From: Neorhodopirellula pilleata
GTDB taxonomy: Bacteria > Planctomycetota > Planctomycetia > Pirellulales > Pirellulaceae
Assembly: GCF_007859915.1 (NCBI RefSeq)
Contig: NZ_SJPM01000003.1
Span: forward strand, 62,001-126,000
Direction: 5' to 3'
DNA length: 64,000 nt
Shown piece after piece: positions 50,030-58,737 of the stretch; positions within the stretch are counted from its first letter, which is position 1, and every line of letters begins with the position of its first letter. A program made the translations under genes and the position numbers. The notes under the pieces are model-generated. The model made no database searches. It was not told the DNA's origin and saw only the letters and a list, made by a program, of their open reading frames with translations.

Positions 50030-50851
50030 CTATTTGCTTTTCGCAGTAGCGGTTGAGATGACTCCGGCTGGTTGCCAAGCTTTCCAAACGTTGCCGACGA
50101 GTTCCGGTGAAGGCTTCAGCGTTGGCATGCCTGGCTTCCAACCCGCCGGTGTCGCTTCGCCGGTGGCTCGCACATGCTGGAACGCTTTCAGTTGCCGAAT
50201 CAACTCGTCAACGTTGCGACCAACTGAAGGCGTGAGAATTTCGATTGCTTGAACAACACCATCGGGGTCGATAATGAACCGCCCTCGATTGTCAACGCTT
50301 GCTTCGTCGTCATAGACGCCATAAAACTGACCGATGCGACCTGCTGGATCGGTCAACATTGGGAACGGCAGTCCGCCCGGAATCATCTTTGACAACTCGC
50401 TCTCGTTCCAAATCTTGTGACTGAAACGACTGTCCGTGCTGAACGAGATGACTTGAACGCCAAGTTTGTCGATTTCATCGTAGCGAGCCGCCACAGCGGC
50501 CAGTTCGGTTGGACAGACATAAGTAAAGTTGCCGGGATAGAAACACATCACGACCCACTTTCCCTTGTAGTCAGACAGCATTACCGGTCGGAATCCTCCG
50601 TCAATGTAGGCATTTGCTTCAAAATTCGGTGCTGGCTTGCCAACGCGAGCCATCGGAGCCGACACAGTCCGCGCGGCGGTCGCCGTTTCTGCTTGCCCCG
50701 ATTCGAGGGGACCGCGAGCTGGCTTGATGCACGAGTCAACCGATTTCGCCTTCGCGTCGGACCTGGCAACGGTCGCCTGTGCCATGACGGTCGTTGTCGA
50801 CAATGCGCCGCACAGTACGACTAGGGCAGAGTGTGAGAGTAGTCTGTTCAT
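50030..50851 (-). CDS. Exported AhpC/TSA-type peroxiredoxin
   Basis: From ATG at 50851 the 273-residue protein has a signal peptide (HSALVVLCGALSTTTVMAQ). The peroxidatic Cys113 lies in FYPGNFTYVCPTEL, with the Arg/Trp helper regions FSTDSRFSHKIW. Typical AhpC has a resolving Cys in VCPANWKPG near the end; here the same place reads ATPAGWKPG, so the Cys is absent. Another Cys (Cys41) sits in the N-terminal linker. It reduces peroxides, probably outside the cytoplasm. It is 10 bases ahead of the persulfide dioxygenase-like gene. Confidence 0.88.
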   Translation of the reverse strand: MNRLLSHSALVVLCGALSTTTVMAQATVARSDAKAKSVDSCIKPARGPLESGQAETATAARTVSAPMARVGKPAPNFEANAYIDGGFRPVMLSDYKGKWVVMCFYPGNFTYVCPTELAAVAARYDEIDKLGVQVISFSTDSRFSHKIWNESELSKMIPGGLPFPMLTDPAGRIGQFYGVYDDEASVDNRGRFIIDPDGVVQAIEILTPSVGRNVDELIRQLKAFQHVRATGEATPAGWKPGMPTLKPSPELVGNVWKAWQPAGVISTATAKSK

Positions 50852-51035
50852 CGTAGAATTCCTTATGAGTACATGATTCCGTTTTTTGCCGGTCAAGAAT
50901 GAAAAATCTTGACACATTGCAACGCATTCGCACCCCTGTTAGCTCTTTAGGTCGCGTGCCTACTGGGATGCGATTCCACGGATAAGCGAGGGGCATCGCT
51001 CAACCGGTGAAATTAACAAGCACTTCAATGCGTTT

Positions 51036-51416
51036 TTAGTATCCGAAGCCACGGTAGCCAGGATTGGCGAAGCCACCGACCCCGATGCCGACGTTCAAGC
51101 CGCTTCGTGTTGGATAGTTGTAGCCACGATAGCCACTCTGATATCGATACTGATTTGGATAGCCATAACCGTATCCGTTAAAGCTTCCATAGCCAGCCGA
51201 GTAGGTCGGGTACGATCTGTAGTTTTCGACCTGATACCCTGGGCTGACGGTTATATATCCGCGGCTCGCGGGATAGTTCATGTACTGAGTCGTTTGTGCG
51301 TAGCCGTTGCCGGCATTCCCGCAGGGGTGACGTCCTTGAGCGTTGGCTTGGCTCGTGTCGAACAAGAGGCTCGAAGTCGCGACAATTGCAGCGACCATCC
51401 AAAGTTTCGTAGACAT
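51036..51416 (-). CDS. Secreted tyrosine/glycine-rich protein
   Basis: The 126-residue protein has a signal peptide (LWMVAAIVATSSLLFDTSQANA). After it, Tyr, Gly, Ser and Asn dominate (YGSFNGYGYGYPNQYRYQSG, SGLNVGIGVGGFANPGYRGF). No domain is seen. Such low-complexity chains are often surface or cell-wall components. A candidate operator lies 115 bases ahead of its start. Confidence 0.65.
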   Translation of the reverse strand: MSTKLWMVAAIVATSSLLFDTSQANAQGRHPCGNAGNGYAQTTQYMNYPASRGYITVSPGYQVENYRSYPTYSAGYGSFNGYGYGYPNQYRYQSGYRGYNYPTRSGLNVGIGVGGFANPGYRGFGY

Positions 51417-51530
51417 CTTCTAAATCTTTAAGTCTGAGTATTTACGGACCACAGCACCGGAGTTGGCCCTGCTCATTAAACATATGCCCGAGCTTGAAGC
51501 GTTGTCATCGCTCAAAGACTGAAAACGCCC

Positions 51531-51545
51531 TGGCGGATTCGACCA
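51531..51545. promoter_or_regulatory. Candidate stress operator, site 4
   Basis: TGGCGGATTCGACCA, 115 bases ahead of the tyrosine-rich gene. It is an exact inverted copy of site 5. Confidence 0.55.
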
Positions 51546-51568
51546 AGACGAATTCGACTGGTGTCGAT

Positions 51569-51628
51569 GGGCAAAAAAATGGTTGGGCATAAAAATCCCG
51601 ACCGATCAGATCTTCATTTTTTTGCCCA
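51569..51628. repeat. Palindromic GGGCAAAAAAATG repeat, copy C
   Basis: Left units GGGCAAAAAAATGG and GGGCATAAAAAT (51569-51596) face CATTTTTTTGCCC (51615-51627). It lies between two inverted operator candidates. Confidence 0.75.
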
Positions 51629-51651
51629 GTTCCGGTCCACGGCGTCAAAGG

Positions 51652-51666
51652 TGGTCGAATCCGCCA
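51652..51666. promoter_or_regulatory. Candidate stress operator, site 5
   Basis: TGGTCGAATCCGCCA, the exact reverse complement of site 4, 146 bases ahead of the YflT-like gene on the plus strand. Confidence 0.55.
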
Positions 51667-51797
51667 TGTTGCTTTCGGCGTTGTCTCGATACTCGATGTC
51701 GTTGGGTTCTCGGACAATTAGCCAGATCAACGACTTCGCGATGTTGTGGCGAAAGCCCATCACGGAGCTGTACCATCTCACGAATAGGATTCAGGCA

Positions 51798-52328
51798 ATG
51801 TCCACCAACAACTCAGCCGTCGCCATCTTTCACTCGCATCCCAAGGCCGAAGAAGCCGTACGCGAACTGCAAAAGAGCGGCTTCGACATGACGAAGCTTT
51901 CGATCGTCGGCAAGGACTACCACACCGACGAACATGTCGTCGGTTACTACAACGCTGGCGACCGAATGATGTATTGGGGCAAGGCGGGTGCGATCTGGGG
52001 CGGCTTTTGGTCGTTGTTATTCGGCTCGGCGTTCTTTGCCATTCCTGGACTTGGCCCGATCCTCGTTGCCGGCCCGTTGGTTGCGTGGATCGTTGGCGCG
52101 CTCGAAGGCGCGGCCGTCGTCGGTGGCGTCAGCGCTCTGGGTGCCGCCCTCATGAGTATTGGCATCCCCAACAACCGCGTGTTGCAGTACGAAACCGAAC
52201 TCAAAAACGACCGACTGTTGCTGGTGGTTCATGGAACGGCCGATGAGATCGAAACTGCCAAGAGCGTCCTTTCTTCGCACGGCGTCGAAGTGAACGTTCA
52301 CGATGCACTGGAAACTGTCGGTGTTTAA
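51798..52328 (+). CDS. YflT-like general stress membrane protein
   Basis: From ATG at 51798 the 176-residue protein begins with a general-stress YflT-type fold (VAIFHSHPKAEEAVRELQKS, MTKLSIVGKD). A central glycine-rich part has two hydrophobic segments (GGFWSLLFGSAFFAIPGLGP, LVAGPLVAWIVGALEGAAVV), and LLLVVHGTADEIETAKSVLS ends it. It is probably membrane-associated. It lies ahead of Dps and CsbD-like genes on the same strand, forming a small stress operon. Confidence 0.75.
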   Translation: MSTNNSAVAIFHSHPKAEEAVRELQKSGFDMTKLSIVGKDYHTDEHVVGYYNAGDRMMYWGKAGAIWGGFWSLLFGSAFFAIPGLGPILVAGPLVAWIVGALEGAAVVGGVSALGAALMSIGIPNNRVLQYETELKNDRLLLVVHGTADEIETAKSVLSSHGVEVNVHDALETVGV

Positions 52329-52553
52329 TCAAACACCACGTTTGCCCCTTTACGATTACGTTTGAGAACCAAAGCCATGTCGTCTGCAACCTTCTCCGAC
52401 GTCATTGGCGAGCGAGCATCCGCTCACCGGCTGGTCGATGAACAAGGGGCCATCGAACGCTGGGAGAACGAAGGCGGAATCGCACTCTCACCAACCCAAA
52501 CCACCACCATCCATAACACCCTCACTTTTCAATTCATAGGAATCTTTATCATC

Positions 52554-53132
52554 ATGAACGAAACCCAAGACTACGTTAGTCCCGCCACAGCAATCATGAC
52601 TCGAAACGCCCGCAGCATTCAGGCGTACGGGCACTTGATCCCGATGCCGCTTGCCCTGCTCGAATCCGCTCGTCAACAGAGCGTTGACAACCTGAACCAA
52701 TTACTTGCCGACACGATGACGCTGCGAGACTTGTACAAGAAGCATCACTGGCAAGTGTCGGGGCCGATGTTTTATCAGTTGCATCTGTTGTTCGACAAAC
52801 ACTACGCGACGCAGGCCGAACTAGTGGACACGATCGCCGAACGCATCATGATGCTCGGTGGAATCAGCATCGCGATGGCACAGGACGTTGTCGACAACAC
52901 GACGATCCCTCAACCGCCGAAAGACCGCGAGTGTCCCGAATCGCAGTTGACGCGGCTTCTTCAGGCTCACGAGATCACGCTTCAAGCCGCCCGCTCGATG
53001 GCCCGCCAAGCGATCGAAGTCGGTGACGACGGCACCAATGACATGTTGGTCAGCGAAGTCATCCGCGGCAACGAACTGCAAGTCTGGTTCGTCTCGCAGC
53101 ACCTCGTCGGTGCTCATGCCCACATTGAATGA
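52554..53132 (+). CDS. dps: Dps/ferritin-like DNA-binding stress protein
   Basis: From ATG at 52554 the 192-residue protein contains DLYKKHHWQVSGPMFYQLHL, FDKHYATQAELVDTIAERIM and MLGG, the ferroxidase His, Asp and Glu residues of Dps. It stores iron and protects DNA from peroxide as a dodecamer. The frame is also open from 52362, giving 64 extra residues (SSATFSDVIGERASAHRLVD, AIERWENEGGIALSPTQ). The conserved Dps part starts only at 52554, where AGGA lies 11 bases ahead. The extension may be a separate leader peptide. Confidence 0.88.
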   Translation: MNETQDYVSPATAIMTRNARSIQAYGHLIPMPLALLESARQQSVDNLNQLLADTMTLRDLYKKHHWQVSGPMFYQLHLLFDKHYATQAELVDTIAERIMMLGGISIAMAQDVVDNTTIPQPPKDRECPESQLTRLLQAHEITLQAARSMARQAIEVGDDGTNDMLVSEVIRGNELQVWFVSQHLVGAHAHIE

Positions 53133-53170
53133 AAAAACATCTATCACCACCCGAGTAAAGGATGCCTCTC

Positions 53171-53359
53171 ATGGTCCGTTGGAACACAGCCCAACCTCAA
53201 AAGACTCGTTTAGCGAAGGAAACAATTCCGATTCAATCGCGAAAGCGACAAATTCAGAGCGGATGGAACAACCGAGATCGCGCCGATCGTCTTCACACCG
53301 GACGGTTGCGTCAGGCTTGGTTCGTAAACTGCTTTTGCCGTCAACTTTTTTCAACGTAG
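53171..53359 (+). CDS. Possible small basic protein
   Basis: A 62-residue frame with AAAGGA about nine bases ahead of ATG 53171 encodes a basic chain (QSRKRQIQSGWNNRDRADRL, HTGRLRQAWFV). The pattern is protein-like but no family is recognised. It lies between Dps and the CsbD-like gene. Confidence 0.35.
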   Translation: MVRWNTAQPQKTRLAKETIPIQSRKRQIQSGWNNRDRADRLHTGRLRQAWFVNCFCRQLFST

Positions 53360-53367
53360 GAACGAGA

Positions 53368-53616
53368 ATGTTTGGACATAACGCACGAGAAGCGAAGTCA
53401 ATCTTCAATGCGGGACTCTTAAAGACGTTTGGGAAGTTAAGCGAGCCTGATATCGCCAGAATTGACGGGCGGCCCGAGCAACTCATCGTCGAACTCGTCG
53501 AGTTATATGATTGGAATGAAGAGTTTGCCAAACAGAAGACTGAGGCGTTCGAGCTGAAGCTTTCGATCGGCGAGAACTCCGCCACGAATGAGTTGCCCGT
53601 GGGAGCCGGATCATGA
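53368..53616 (+). CDS. CsbD-like stress protein
   Basis: From ATG at 53368, with AGGA eight bases ahead, the 82-residue protein follows the CsbD fold: AKSIFNAGLLKTFGKLSEPD, IARIDGRPEQLIVELVELYD, WNEEFAKQKTEAFELKL. CsbD proteins are induced by stress in many bacteria and have no known activity. A longer in-frame start upstream is not supported. It follows Dps and may share its transcript. Confidence 0.75.
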   Translation: MFGHNAREAKSIFNAGLLKTFGKLSEPDIARIDGRPEQLIVELVELYDWNEEFAKQKTEAFELKLSIGENSATNELPVGAGS

Positions 53617-53837
53617 AGACAGTTCTTCGGTCACAACAGCTTGTCGTTGTCCTTGGCTGATCCCGAAGACGGATCGTGCTGTGCCGGAATATCTTCCAGC
53701 GGACTCAACCACAATCAAGGCGAGGACGCCACGCTCGCTTTCCTGTGAACCGAACTGCTCAGCGGGGAAATTGAATTGAATCGAAAGAATGAGCCTTCGG
53801 AAAACTGGCAATTGACGCGATCCAGTGTCGATTGAGA

Positions 53838-54038
53838 TCAACCGAAGTCCATCGTCTTACTTTGCACCAAGACGCGATTGGTGATCTTTTCTACGCCAGG
53901 GACGGGACGAACCGTTTCCTGAGCCATCTGCTTCATGTAGTAGGTTGGCACCGTTCCACAAATAATAAGATGCCCTCGCCGAAATTCGCATGTCAAAATT
54001 CGAAGCACTCGATAGAGACTGGAGCGAAGGCGAATCAT
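53838..54038 (-). CDS. BON domain protein
   Basis: The stretch YRVLRILTCEFRRGHLIICG, TVPTYYMKQMAQETVRPVPG, VEKITNRVLVQ is the BON fold, with its Gly-Val and Asn-X-Val positions. The ATG at 54038 (66 residues) is chosen because longer frames overlap the zinc-ribbon gene. No signal peptide is present at this start. BON domains bind lipids or membranes. The weak operator-like site at 54119 lies 81 bases ahead. Confidence 0.65.
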   Translation of the reverse strand: MIRLRSSLYRVLRILTCEFRRGHLIICGTVPTYYMKQMAQETVRPVPGVEKITNRVLVQSKTMDFG

Positions 54039-54118
54039 GACAGCCTGAGTGATGACACAGCACTCGATGACCGGCTCGCGCGAACGTCGTTGACTTTCAT
54101 GCTTTTCGGTCGTTTGTT

Positions 54119-54133
54119 TGGCGGATTCGAATG
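54119..54133. promoter_or_regulatory. Weak operator-like site, site 7
   Basis: TGGCGGATTCGAATG keeps the left half and centre of the dyad but loses CCA. It lies 81 bases ahead of the BON gene. Confidence 0.3.
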
Positions 54134-54141
54134 CAATCATG

Positions 54142-54387
54142 CTAGCAGGCCGCCCCCTGTGAACGACGATAGCTCGTTTGCTGGTACGTGCGAGAGATTG
54201 TCGTTTCTGATCGCTTGCGAAGATGAAGTGCCACGCTGGATTGTGAGTCGCCATCAGAAGGATTCGCGATGAATACGCCTGAGCAATGGCTGCAGGATGC
54301 CTTGCTGCCCAAAAGTTTGATTGGAACGTGAAGTGGTCGACCGCAGATAGGACAGGGCTGCTTGAAATAGGATTTCATTGTTGGCAC
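54142..54387 (-). CDS. Small zinc-ribbon protein
   Basis: The 81-residue protein has CPICGRPLHVPIKLLGSKAS followed by CSHCSGVF, two CxxC pairs 17 residues apart, which make a zinc ribbon. The rest is basic and serine-rich. Short zinc-ribbon proteins of this form are common in planctomycetes; function unknown. Candidate operator site 6 lies 139 bases ahead. Confidence 0.7.
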   Translation of the reverse strand: MPTMKSYFKQPCPICGRPLHVPIKLLGSKASCSHCSGVFIANPSDGDSQSSVALHLRKRSETTISRTYQQTSYRRSQGAAC

Positions 54388-54730
54388 CTTAGTAATTCCA
54401 TGAAGTGTGAAGCCGCACGAAAGCTACCGATCCCGTGTTTGACGACTCCGGCATCCGTGCTTGGGTTGGTTCAACTATTGTTTGCCGGCGGCGCTGGAGG
54501 AATCGCCCAGTCTCTGATTCTGGGGTGGCGGATTCAACCAATCGGAAAATCGGGGCGCTCTGTGGGATGGCGTGAACAGATACACTCAAGGATGCAGGCA
54601 TGCCGAGATCTTCATGGAATCGTCGGGGAGCCGATCTCGCCAGAGATTGGACCTGAGTCAGCGGTAATCGTCCCAAGTCTGGCGACTTCGGTTATCGACG
54701 ACCCGAATTCTTCGATGGGTTGATCTTGGA
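54388..54730. other. Control region between zinc-ribbon and CheB-CheR kinase genes
   Basis: There is no supported gene in these 343 bases. It contains operator candidate site 6 at 54526-54540. Open frames on both strands lack coding character. Confidence 0.55.
54526..54540. promoter_or_regulatory. Candidate stress operator, site 6
   Basis: TGGCGGATTCAACCA, identical to site 1, 139 bases ahead of the zinc-ribbon gene and about 190 bases ahead of the CheB-CheR kinase gene. Confidence 0.55.
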
Positions 54731-57700
54731 ATGACGACGGAACTGCTCTCAAAACCGATTCTACCCGCTTTGCCGATGCGGTTCCCGATTGTCGGCGTCG
54801 TCACGTCTGCGGGCGGACTCACGGCACTGAAGCAACTGCTAGGTGCGGTCGCGGTCGATTGCGGCATGGCGTTCGTTTTGGTTCCGCACCTGGACCCCAA
54901 ACAAGAAAGCCAAATGGTCGCGATCCTGTCGAGGGATTGCGTGCTGCCGGTGGTCGAGGCGACCGACGCAATGGTCCCCGAGCCCAATCACGTCTACGTG
55001 ATTCCGTCGAAGTTTTATTTGACGATTCGCGACGGTGCGTTTCAATTGAGCGAACCGACAGAGCCGGAAGTTCGCGAAACCGCGATCGACATCTTTCTGC
55101 GGTCGCTGGCCAAAGACCAAGGCGAACACTCGATCGGCATCGTCTTGTCGGGAACGGGCAGCCACGGCACGCTCGGCATCCGTGACATCAAGCTCGCCGG
55201 TGGGATGGCCATCGCGCAAGAACCATCGACCGCCGAATTTGACAGTATGCCATCCAGCGTGATCCGCGAAGGCTTGAGTGATTGCGCGCTGCCTCCGGCT
55301 GAGATGCCCGGGGCGCTCGTGCGGTACATGCGGCAACCTTACCTCAGCTCCGCCACGTCGGCGACGACGGAGATCCAAGCCGAGGACGGACAGCTCGATG
55401 CGATACTTGAGATACTTCGTAAGCACACCCAATTCGATTTTCGCTGCTATCGCCAAAGCATGATGCTGCGGCGCGTTCAACGCCGGATGGGATTGCATCA
55501 GTTGGAAACATTCGAGCGATACCTTCAACGCTTGAAGAATGACCCAGCGGAAATCACAGCGCTCTATCGTGACCTGCTGATCAGCGTGACCGCTTTCTTT
55601 CGGGATCCGGAAGCCTACGAAGCGTTATCCGCAGAACTCCGAGCCAATCTTGTGATTCGTGACGCCGATCGTTTTCCTTTGCGGGTTTGGGTGCCTGGTT
55701 GTGCGACAGGCGAGGAAGCCTATTCGCTCGCGATTCTACTGATCGAATGTCTTGACGATCGCTCCGAAAGTCCGCTCGATCGACCGTCGATTAGCAAGCC
55801 AATCCACTTGTTTGCGAGCGACGTTGACGAGGCTGCAATCGCGATCGCTCGCACCGGCATCTACCCAACCAGCATCTCCACCGACGTCTCCGAAGACCGA
55901 TTGGAGCGATTCTTCACGGAGGCCGCTGACGCGCACTACCAAATCGGCAAGCAACTGCGTGACGCGATCATTTTCTCCCGGCAACACGTGATCAGCGATC
56001 CGCCATTTTCGAAACTCGATCTGATCTCCTGCCGAAACCTGCTGATCTATCTTGAACCCGAGATGCAGCAACGAGTTCTCTCCATGTTTCATTTCGCCTT
56101 GGCCGATGACGGGCTGCTCATCTTGGGGCCGGCGGAATCGCTTGGCCACGCCAGCGACCTTTTCAAGCCCATCTCGAAGAAATGGCGGATCTTTCAAAAG
56201 TTGCCAACCAGTCGCCGCAAACAGCTTTCCTTTCCGATCGCTACAACGAACGCATCGCAAAGCCCCCAAACAAACCTGTCTACGAAAATCCCACCGCGTC
56301 AGGCATACAAGGCACTGGTCGAAAAGTCGCTCATCACCCACTACGCACCGGCAACGGCACTGATCAATCGCCGCTATGAAGTCCTCTACGTCACCGGCCC
56401 GATGACAGATTACCTTGAATTCCCCGCCGGTGAATTGACACCAAGCCTAATGGCGATGTGTCGTCCTGGCTTGCGAACCAAACTGCGATTCGCTTGCCAA
56501 AAATGCTTCGCGGAAGAAACCAATGTAAGCTTCGTCACGGCAATCGAGCGAGGTGAAGACTCAATCCAATGTCGGGTTAACATTCGTGTTGAGAAGCTTG
56601 CGGCAGACACTGAGACCCTCCTGCTGGTCAACTTTGTGGACAAGCCTTCAAGGGGCGGCGATCCAAGCAAACCCAAGCATCCGCAAGGATACCTCAGCAG
56701 GCTCATTCACCGACTCCGCTTCGGGCCGTCTAGTTTATGGCGGGATCAGCTTCGACAGGCGTCTGAATCCAACTACGTTCTAGAAATGGAGCTAGCGATT
56801 CAAGGCAATACCGAGGAACTGGGCGGCGTGATTGCCGAACTCGAAGGGGCCAACGAAGATTTGAAGTCTTCTAATGAAGAAATCATGTCAATGAACGAGG
56901 AACTTCAATCGGCTAATGAAGAACTCGAAACATCCAAAGAGGAACTGCAATCACTCAATGAAGAACTCAGTACGGTGAACATCGAACTGCTCGATAAAGT
57001 GAATGAATTGGACGTTGCCAACAATGACATCCTGAATCTGATCGCCAGCACCGAGATCGCGACACTGTTTCTGGACACCGATCTTCATATTCAGCGGTTC
57101 ACGCCGCCGACCGTGGCTCTCTTCAATCTGCGTCTGACCGACTTGGGGCGTCCCTTGGGCGACATCACGCCGCGTTTTGACGATGCCGAACTTCGGAGCG
57201 ATTGCCGAAAGGTGATCGAAGGTTCTGAACCCATTCAACACGAGATCGTCGGCCAGAATTCGCGACTTTACCTACGGCGAATTCTTCCCTACCGCTCCAA
57301 AGGCGATCATGTCTCCGGGGTGGTCATTACGTTCGTGGACCTGACCGATCAGCTGACGTTGGAGCGATCACTGAAAGAGAGCAAAGACCACATTCTCGAA
57401 ATCGCCTCCAATGAACAGCAACGGATCGGTCAAGAATTGCATGACGGCACGCAACAGGAATTGACCGGATTGTCACTGATCGCTGGAACCATCGAAGACT
57501 TGTTTGCCCAGAAAGTGCAAGCAAAGGGCGACGATCACGATCCGATCTCGTTCAGCCATGAAGAAATGTCACGGTGCATGGAAACGTCGTCCAGGTTGGT
57601 GCGAGGGTTGAAAGAAGCCAACCAGCATGTCCAGTCGCTTTCGCACGGAATCATGCCGGTTCAGGTCGACGCCGAGGGACTGCAATCGGCACTGACCGAA

Positions 57701-58066
57701 CTTGCCAGCACGACGACCGTGATCGGAAAGGTTGCCTGTAGTTTCGTCCAACATGGTACACCGTCCATTGAGAGCAACACGGTCGCAACGCACCTGTATC
57801 GAATCGCCCAAGAGGCGGTCAACAATGCTCAGCGGCACGGCAAGGCCACCGACATCCGCATCTCGCTATCGACAGGCGGCGACCAAACGGAACTGGAAGT
57901 TAGCGACAACGGAATCGGGGTCGACGAAGCCAACTTGCGACAACACCGCAGGGAAGGCATGGGTTTGCAGATTATGGAATACCGTGCCCTTGTGATCGGC
58001 GGCGTCTTGTCGATTTCGCCGGGAACCAACGACGGAACCATCGTTCAATGCACGATCACAACATAA
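54731..58066 (+). CDS. CheB-CheR-PAS-histidine kinase fusion
   Basis: The 1111-residue protein has a CheB methylesterase domain (residues 18-200; Ser26 in VTSAGGL, His53 in VPHLDP), but the catalytic Asp of LSGTGSDGTLG reads His145. A CheR methyltransferase domain follows (215-490; VWVPGCATGEEAYSLAILL). Next come a PAS-like domain, a coiled coil (NEELQSANEELETSKEELQS at about 715-770), a second PAS domain, and a HisKA_3/HATPase kinase of NarX type with His904 in GQELHDGTQQEL. It phosphorylates the response regulator that follows by 12 bases. No chemoreceptor gene is near. Confidence 0.92.
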   Translation: MTTELLSKPILPALPMRFPIVGVVTSAGGLTALKQLLGAVAVDCGMAFVLVPHLDPKQESQMVAILSRDCVLPVVEATDAMVPEPNHVYVIPSKFYLTIRDGAFQLSEPTEPEVRETAIDIFLRSLAKDQGEHSIGIVLSGTGSHGTLGIRDIKLAGGMAIAQEPSTAEFDSMPSSVIREGLSDCALPPAEMPGALVRYMRQPYLSSATSATTEIQAEDGQLDAILEILRKHTQFDFRCYRQSMMLRRVQRRMGLHQLETFERYLQRLKNDPAEITALYRDLLISVTAFFRDPEAYEALSAELRANLVIRDADRFPLRVWVPGCATGEEAYSLAILLIECLDDRSESPLDRPSISKPIHLFASDVDEAAIAIARTGIYPTSISTDVSEDRLERFFTEAADAHYQIGKQLRDAIIFSRQHVISDPPFSKLDLISCRNLLIYLEPEMQQRVLSMFHFALADDGLLILGPAESLGHASDLFKPISKKWRIFQKLPTSRRKQLSFPIATTNASQSPQTNLSTKIPPRQAYKALVEKSLITHYAPATALINRRYEVLYVTGPMTDYLEFPAGELTPSLMAMCRPGLRTKLRFACQKCFAEETNVSFVTAIERGEDSIQCRVNIRVEKLAADTETLLLVNFVDKPSRGGDPSKPKHPQGYLSRLIHRLRFGPSSLWRDQLRQASESNYVLEMELAIQGNTEELGGVIAELEGANEDLKSSNEEIMSMNEELQSANEELETSKEELQSLNEELSTVNIELLDKVNELDVANNDILNLIASTEIATLFLDTDLHIQRFTPPTVALFNLRLTDLGRPLGDITPRFDDAELRSDCRKVIEGSEPIQHEIVGQNSRLYLRRILPYRSKGDHVSGVVITFVDLTDQLTLERSLKESKDHILEIASNEQQRIGQELHDGTQQELTGLSLIAGTIEDLFAQKVQAKGDDHDPISFSHEEMSRCMETSSRLVRGLKEANQHVQSLSHGIMPVQVDAEGLQSALTELASTTTVIGKVACSFVQHGTPSIESNTVATHLYRIAQEAVNNAQRHGKATDIRISLSTGGDQTELEVSDNGIGVDEANLRQHRREGMGLQIMEYRALVIGGVLSISPGTNDGTIVQCTITT

Positions 58067-58077
58067 TGGAGAACAGG

Positions 58078-58737
58078 ATGAACCAATTGGAAACACGGTG
58101 TCGAATTTTCTTGGTCGACGATCACCCGATGATGCGAGACGGATTGTCGATGCGGATCACAGCCCAACCCGGATGGGAGATCTGCGGTATGGCGGCAACC
58201 GAAGACGAAGGTGTCACGTTGATTACCGAGCAATGCCCCGATTTGGTGTTAGTTGACATCTCGCTGGGTTCCGGAAACGGTATCGACCTGATCAAACGAG
58301 TTCTGAGCAAAAACCCGACGGTCAAGTTCCTCGCGATCTCGGCGTACAAGGAATCACTTTACGCCGAACGCGCGATGCGAGCCGGGGCGCTTGGGTATCT
58401 GAACAAACAAGAAAGCAATGAAAAGTTGATCGAAGCGATCCGCACCGTTCTCAAAGGAGAACGATTCCTCAGCGATGCTCTGCAAGCCCGCTTGGTCGCA
58501 TCTGCGCTTGGCAGGACGTCGGTCGAACACGAGCCAACGGAGCGTTTGAGCGATCGCGAGAAAGAAATCTTCCGCCTCATTGGCGAAGGCCTGACGACCG
58601 GTGCCATCGCCGATCAACTCCTGCTCAGCACGCACACGATCGACACCCACCGCGAACACCTCAAACGCAAACTCAACGTCGGCACAGCGGCCGAACTGAG
58701 CCGATTAGCTTTCCATTCGATGATCGAAAACACATGA
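58078..58737 (+). CDS. NarL/LuxR-type response regulator
   Basis: From ATG at 58078, with GGAG six bases ahead, the 219-residue protein has a receiver domain (IFLVDDHPMMRDGLSMR; phospho-acceptor Asp60 in LVLVDISLGSGNGI) and a C-terminal LuxR helix-turn-helix (LSDREKEIFRLIGEGLTTGA, STHTIDTHREHLKRKLNV). It is the cognate partner of the fusion kinase before it. It could bind dyad operators such as those found in the stress island; that link is inference. Confidence 0.9.
   Translation: MNQLETRCRIFLVDDHPMMRDGLSMRITAQPGWEICGMAATEDEGVTLITEQCPDLVLVDISLGSGNGIDLIKRVLSKNPTVKFLAISAYKESLYAERAMRAGALGYLNKQESNEKLIEAIRTVLKGERFLSDALQARLVASALGRTSVEHEPTERLSDREKEIFRLIGEGLTTGAIADQLLLSTHTIDTHREHLKRKLNVGTAAELSRLAFHSMIENT

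Larger units (their letters stand above)
51417..51797. other. Divergent control region with nested palindromes
   Basis: These 381 bases separate the tyrosine-rich gene (minus) from the YflT-like gene (plus). Two candidate operators in inverted orientation (51531-51545, 51652-51666) enclose a palindromic repeat (51569-51628). No gene is seen. Confidence 0.6.

Noticed and set aside
53611..53841. Minus-strand frame after the BON gene, start TTG overlapping its stop
   Set aside because: No recognisable family, weak coding character, and non-ATG start; kept out of the features.
54286..54723. Plus-strand frame ahead of the CheB-CheR kinase
   Set aside because: Composition and lack of any motif suggest chance; it crosses an operator candidate.
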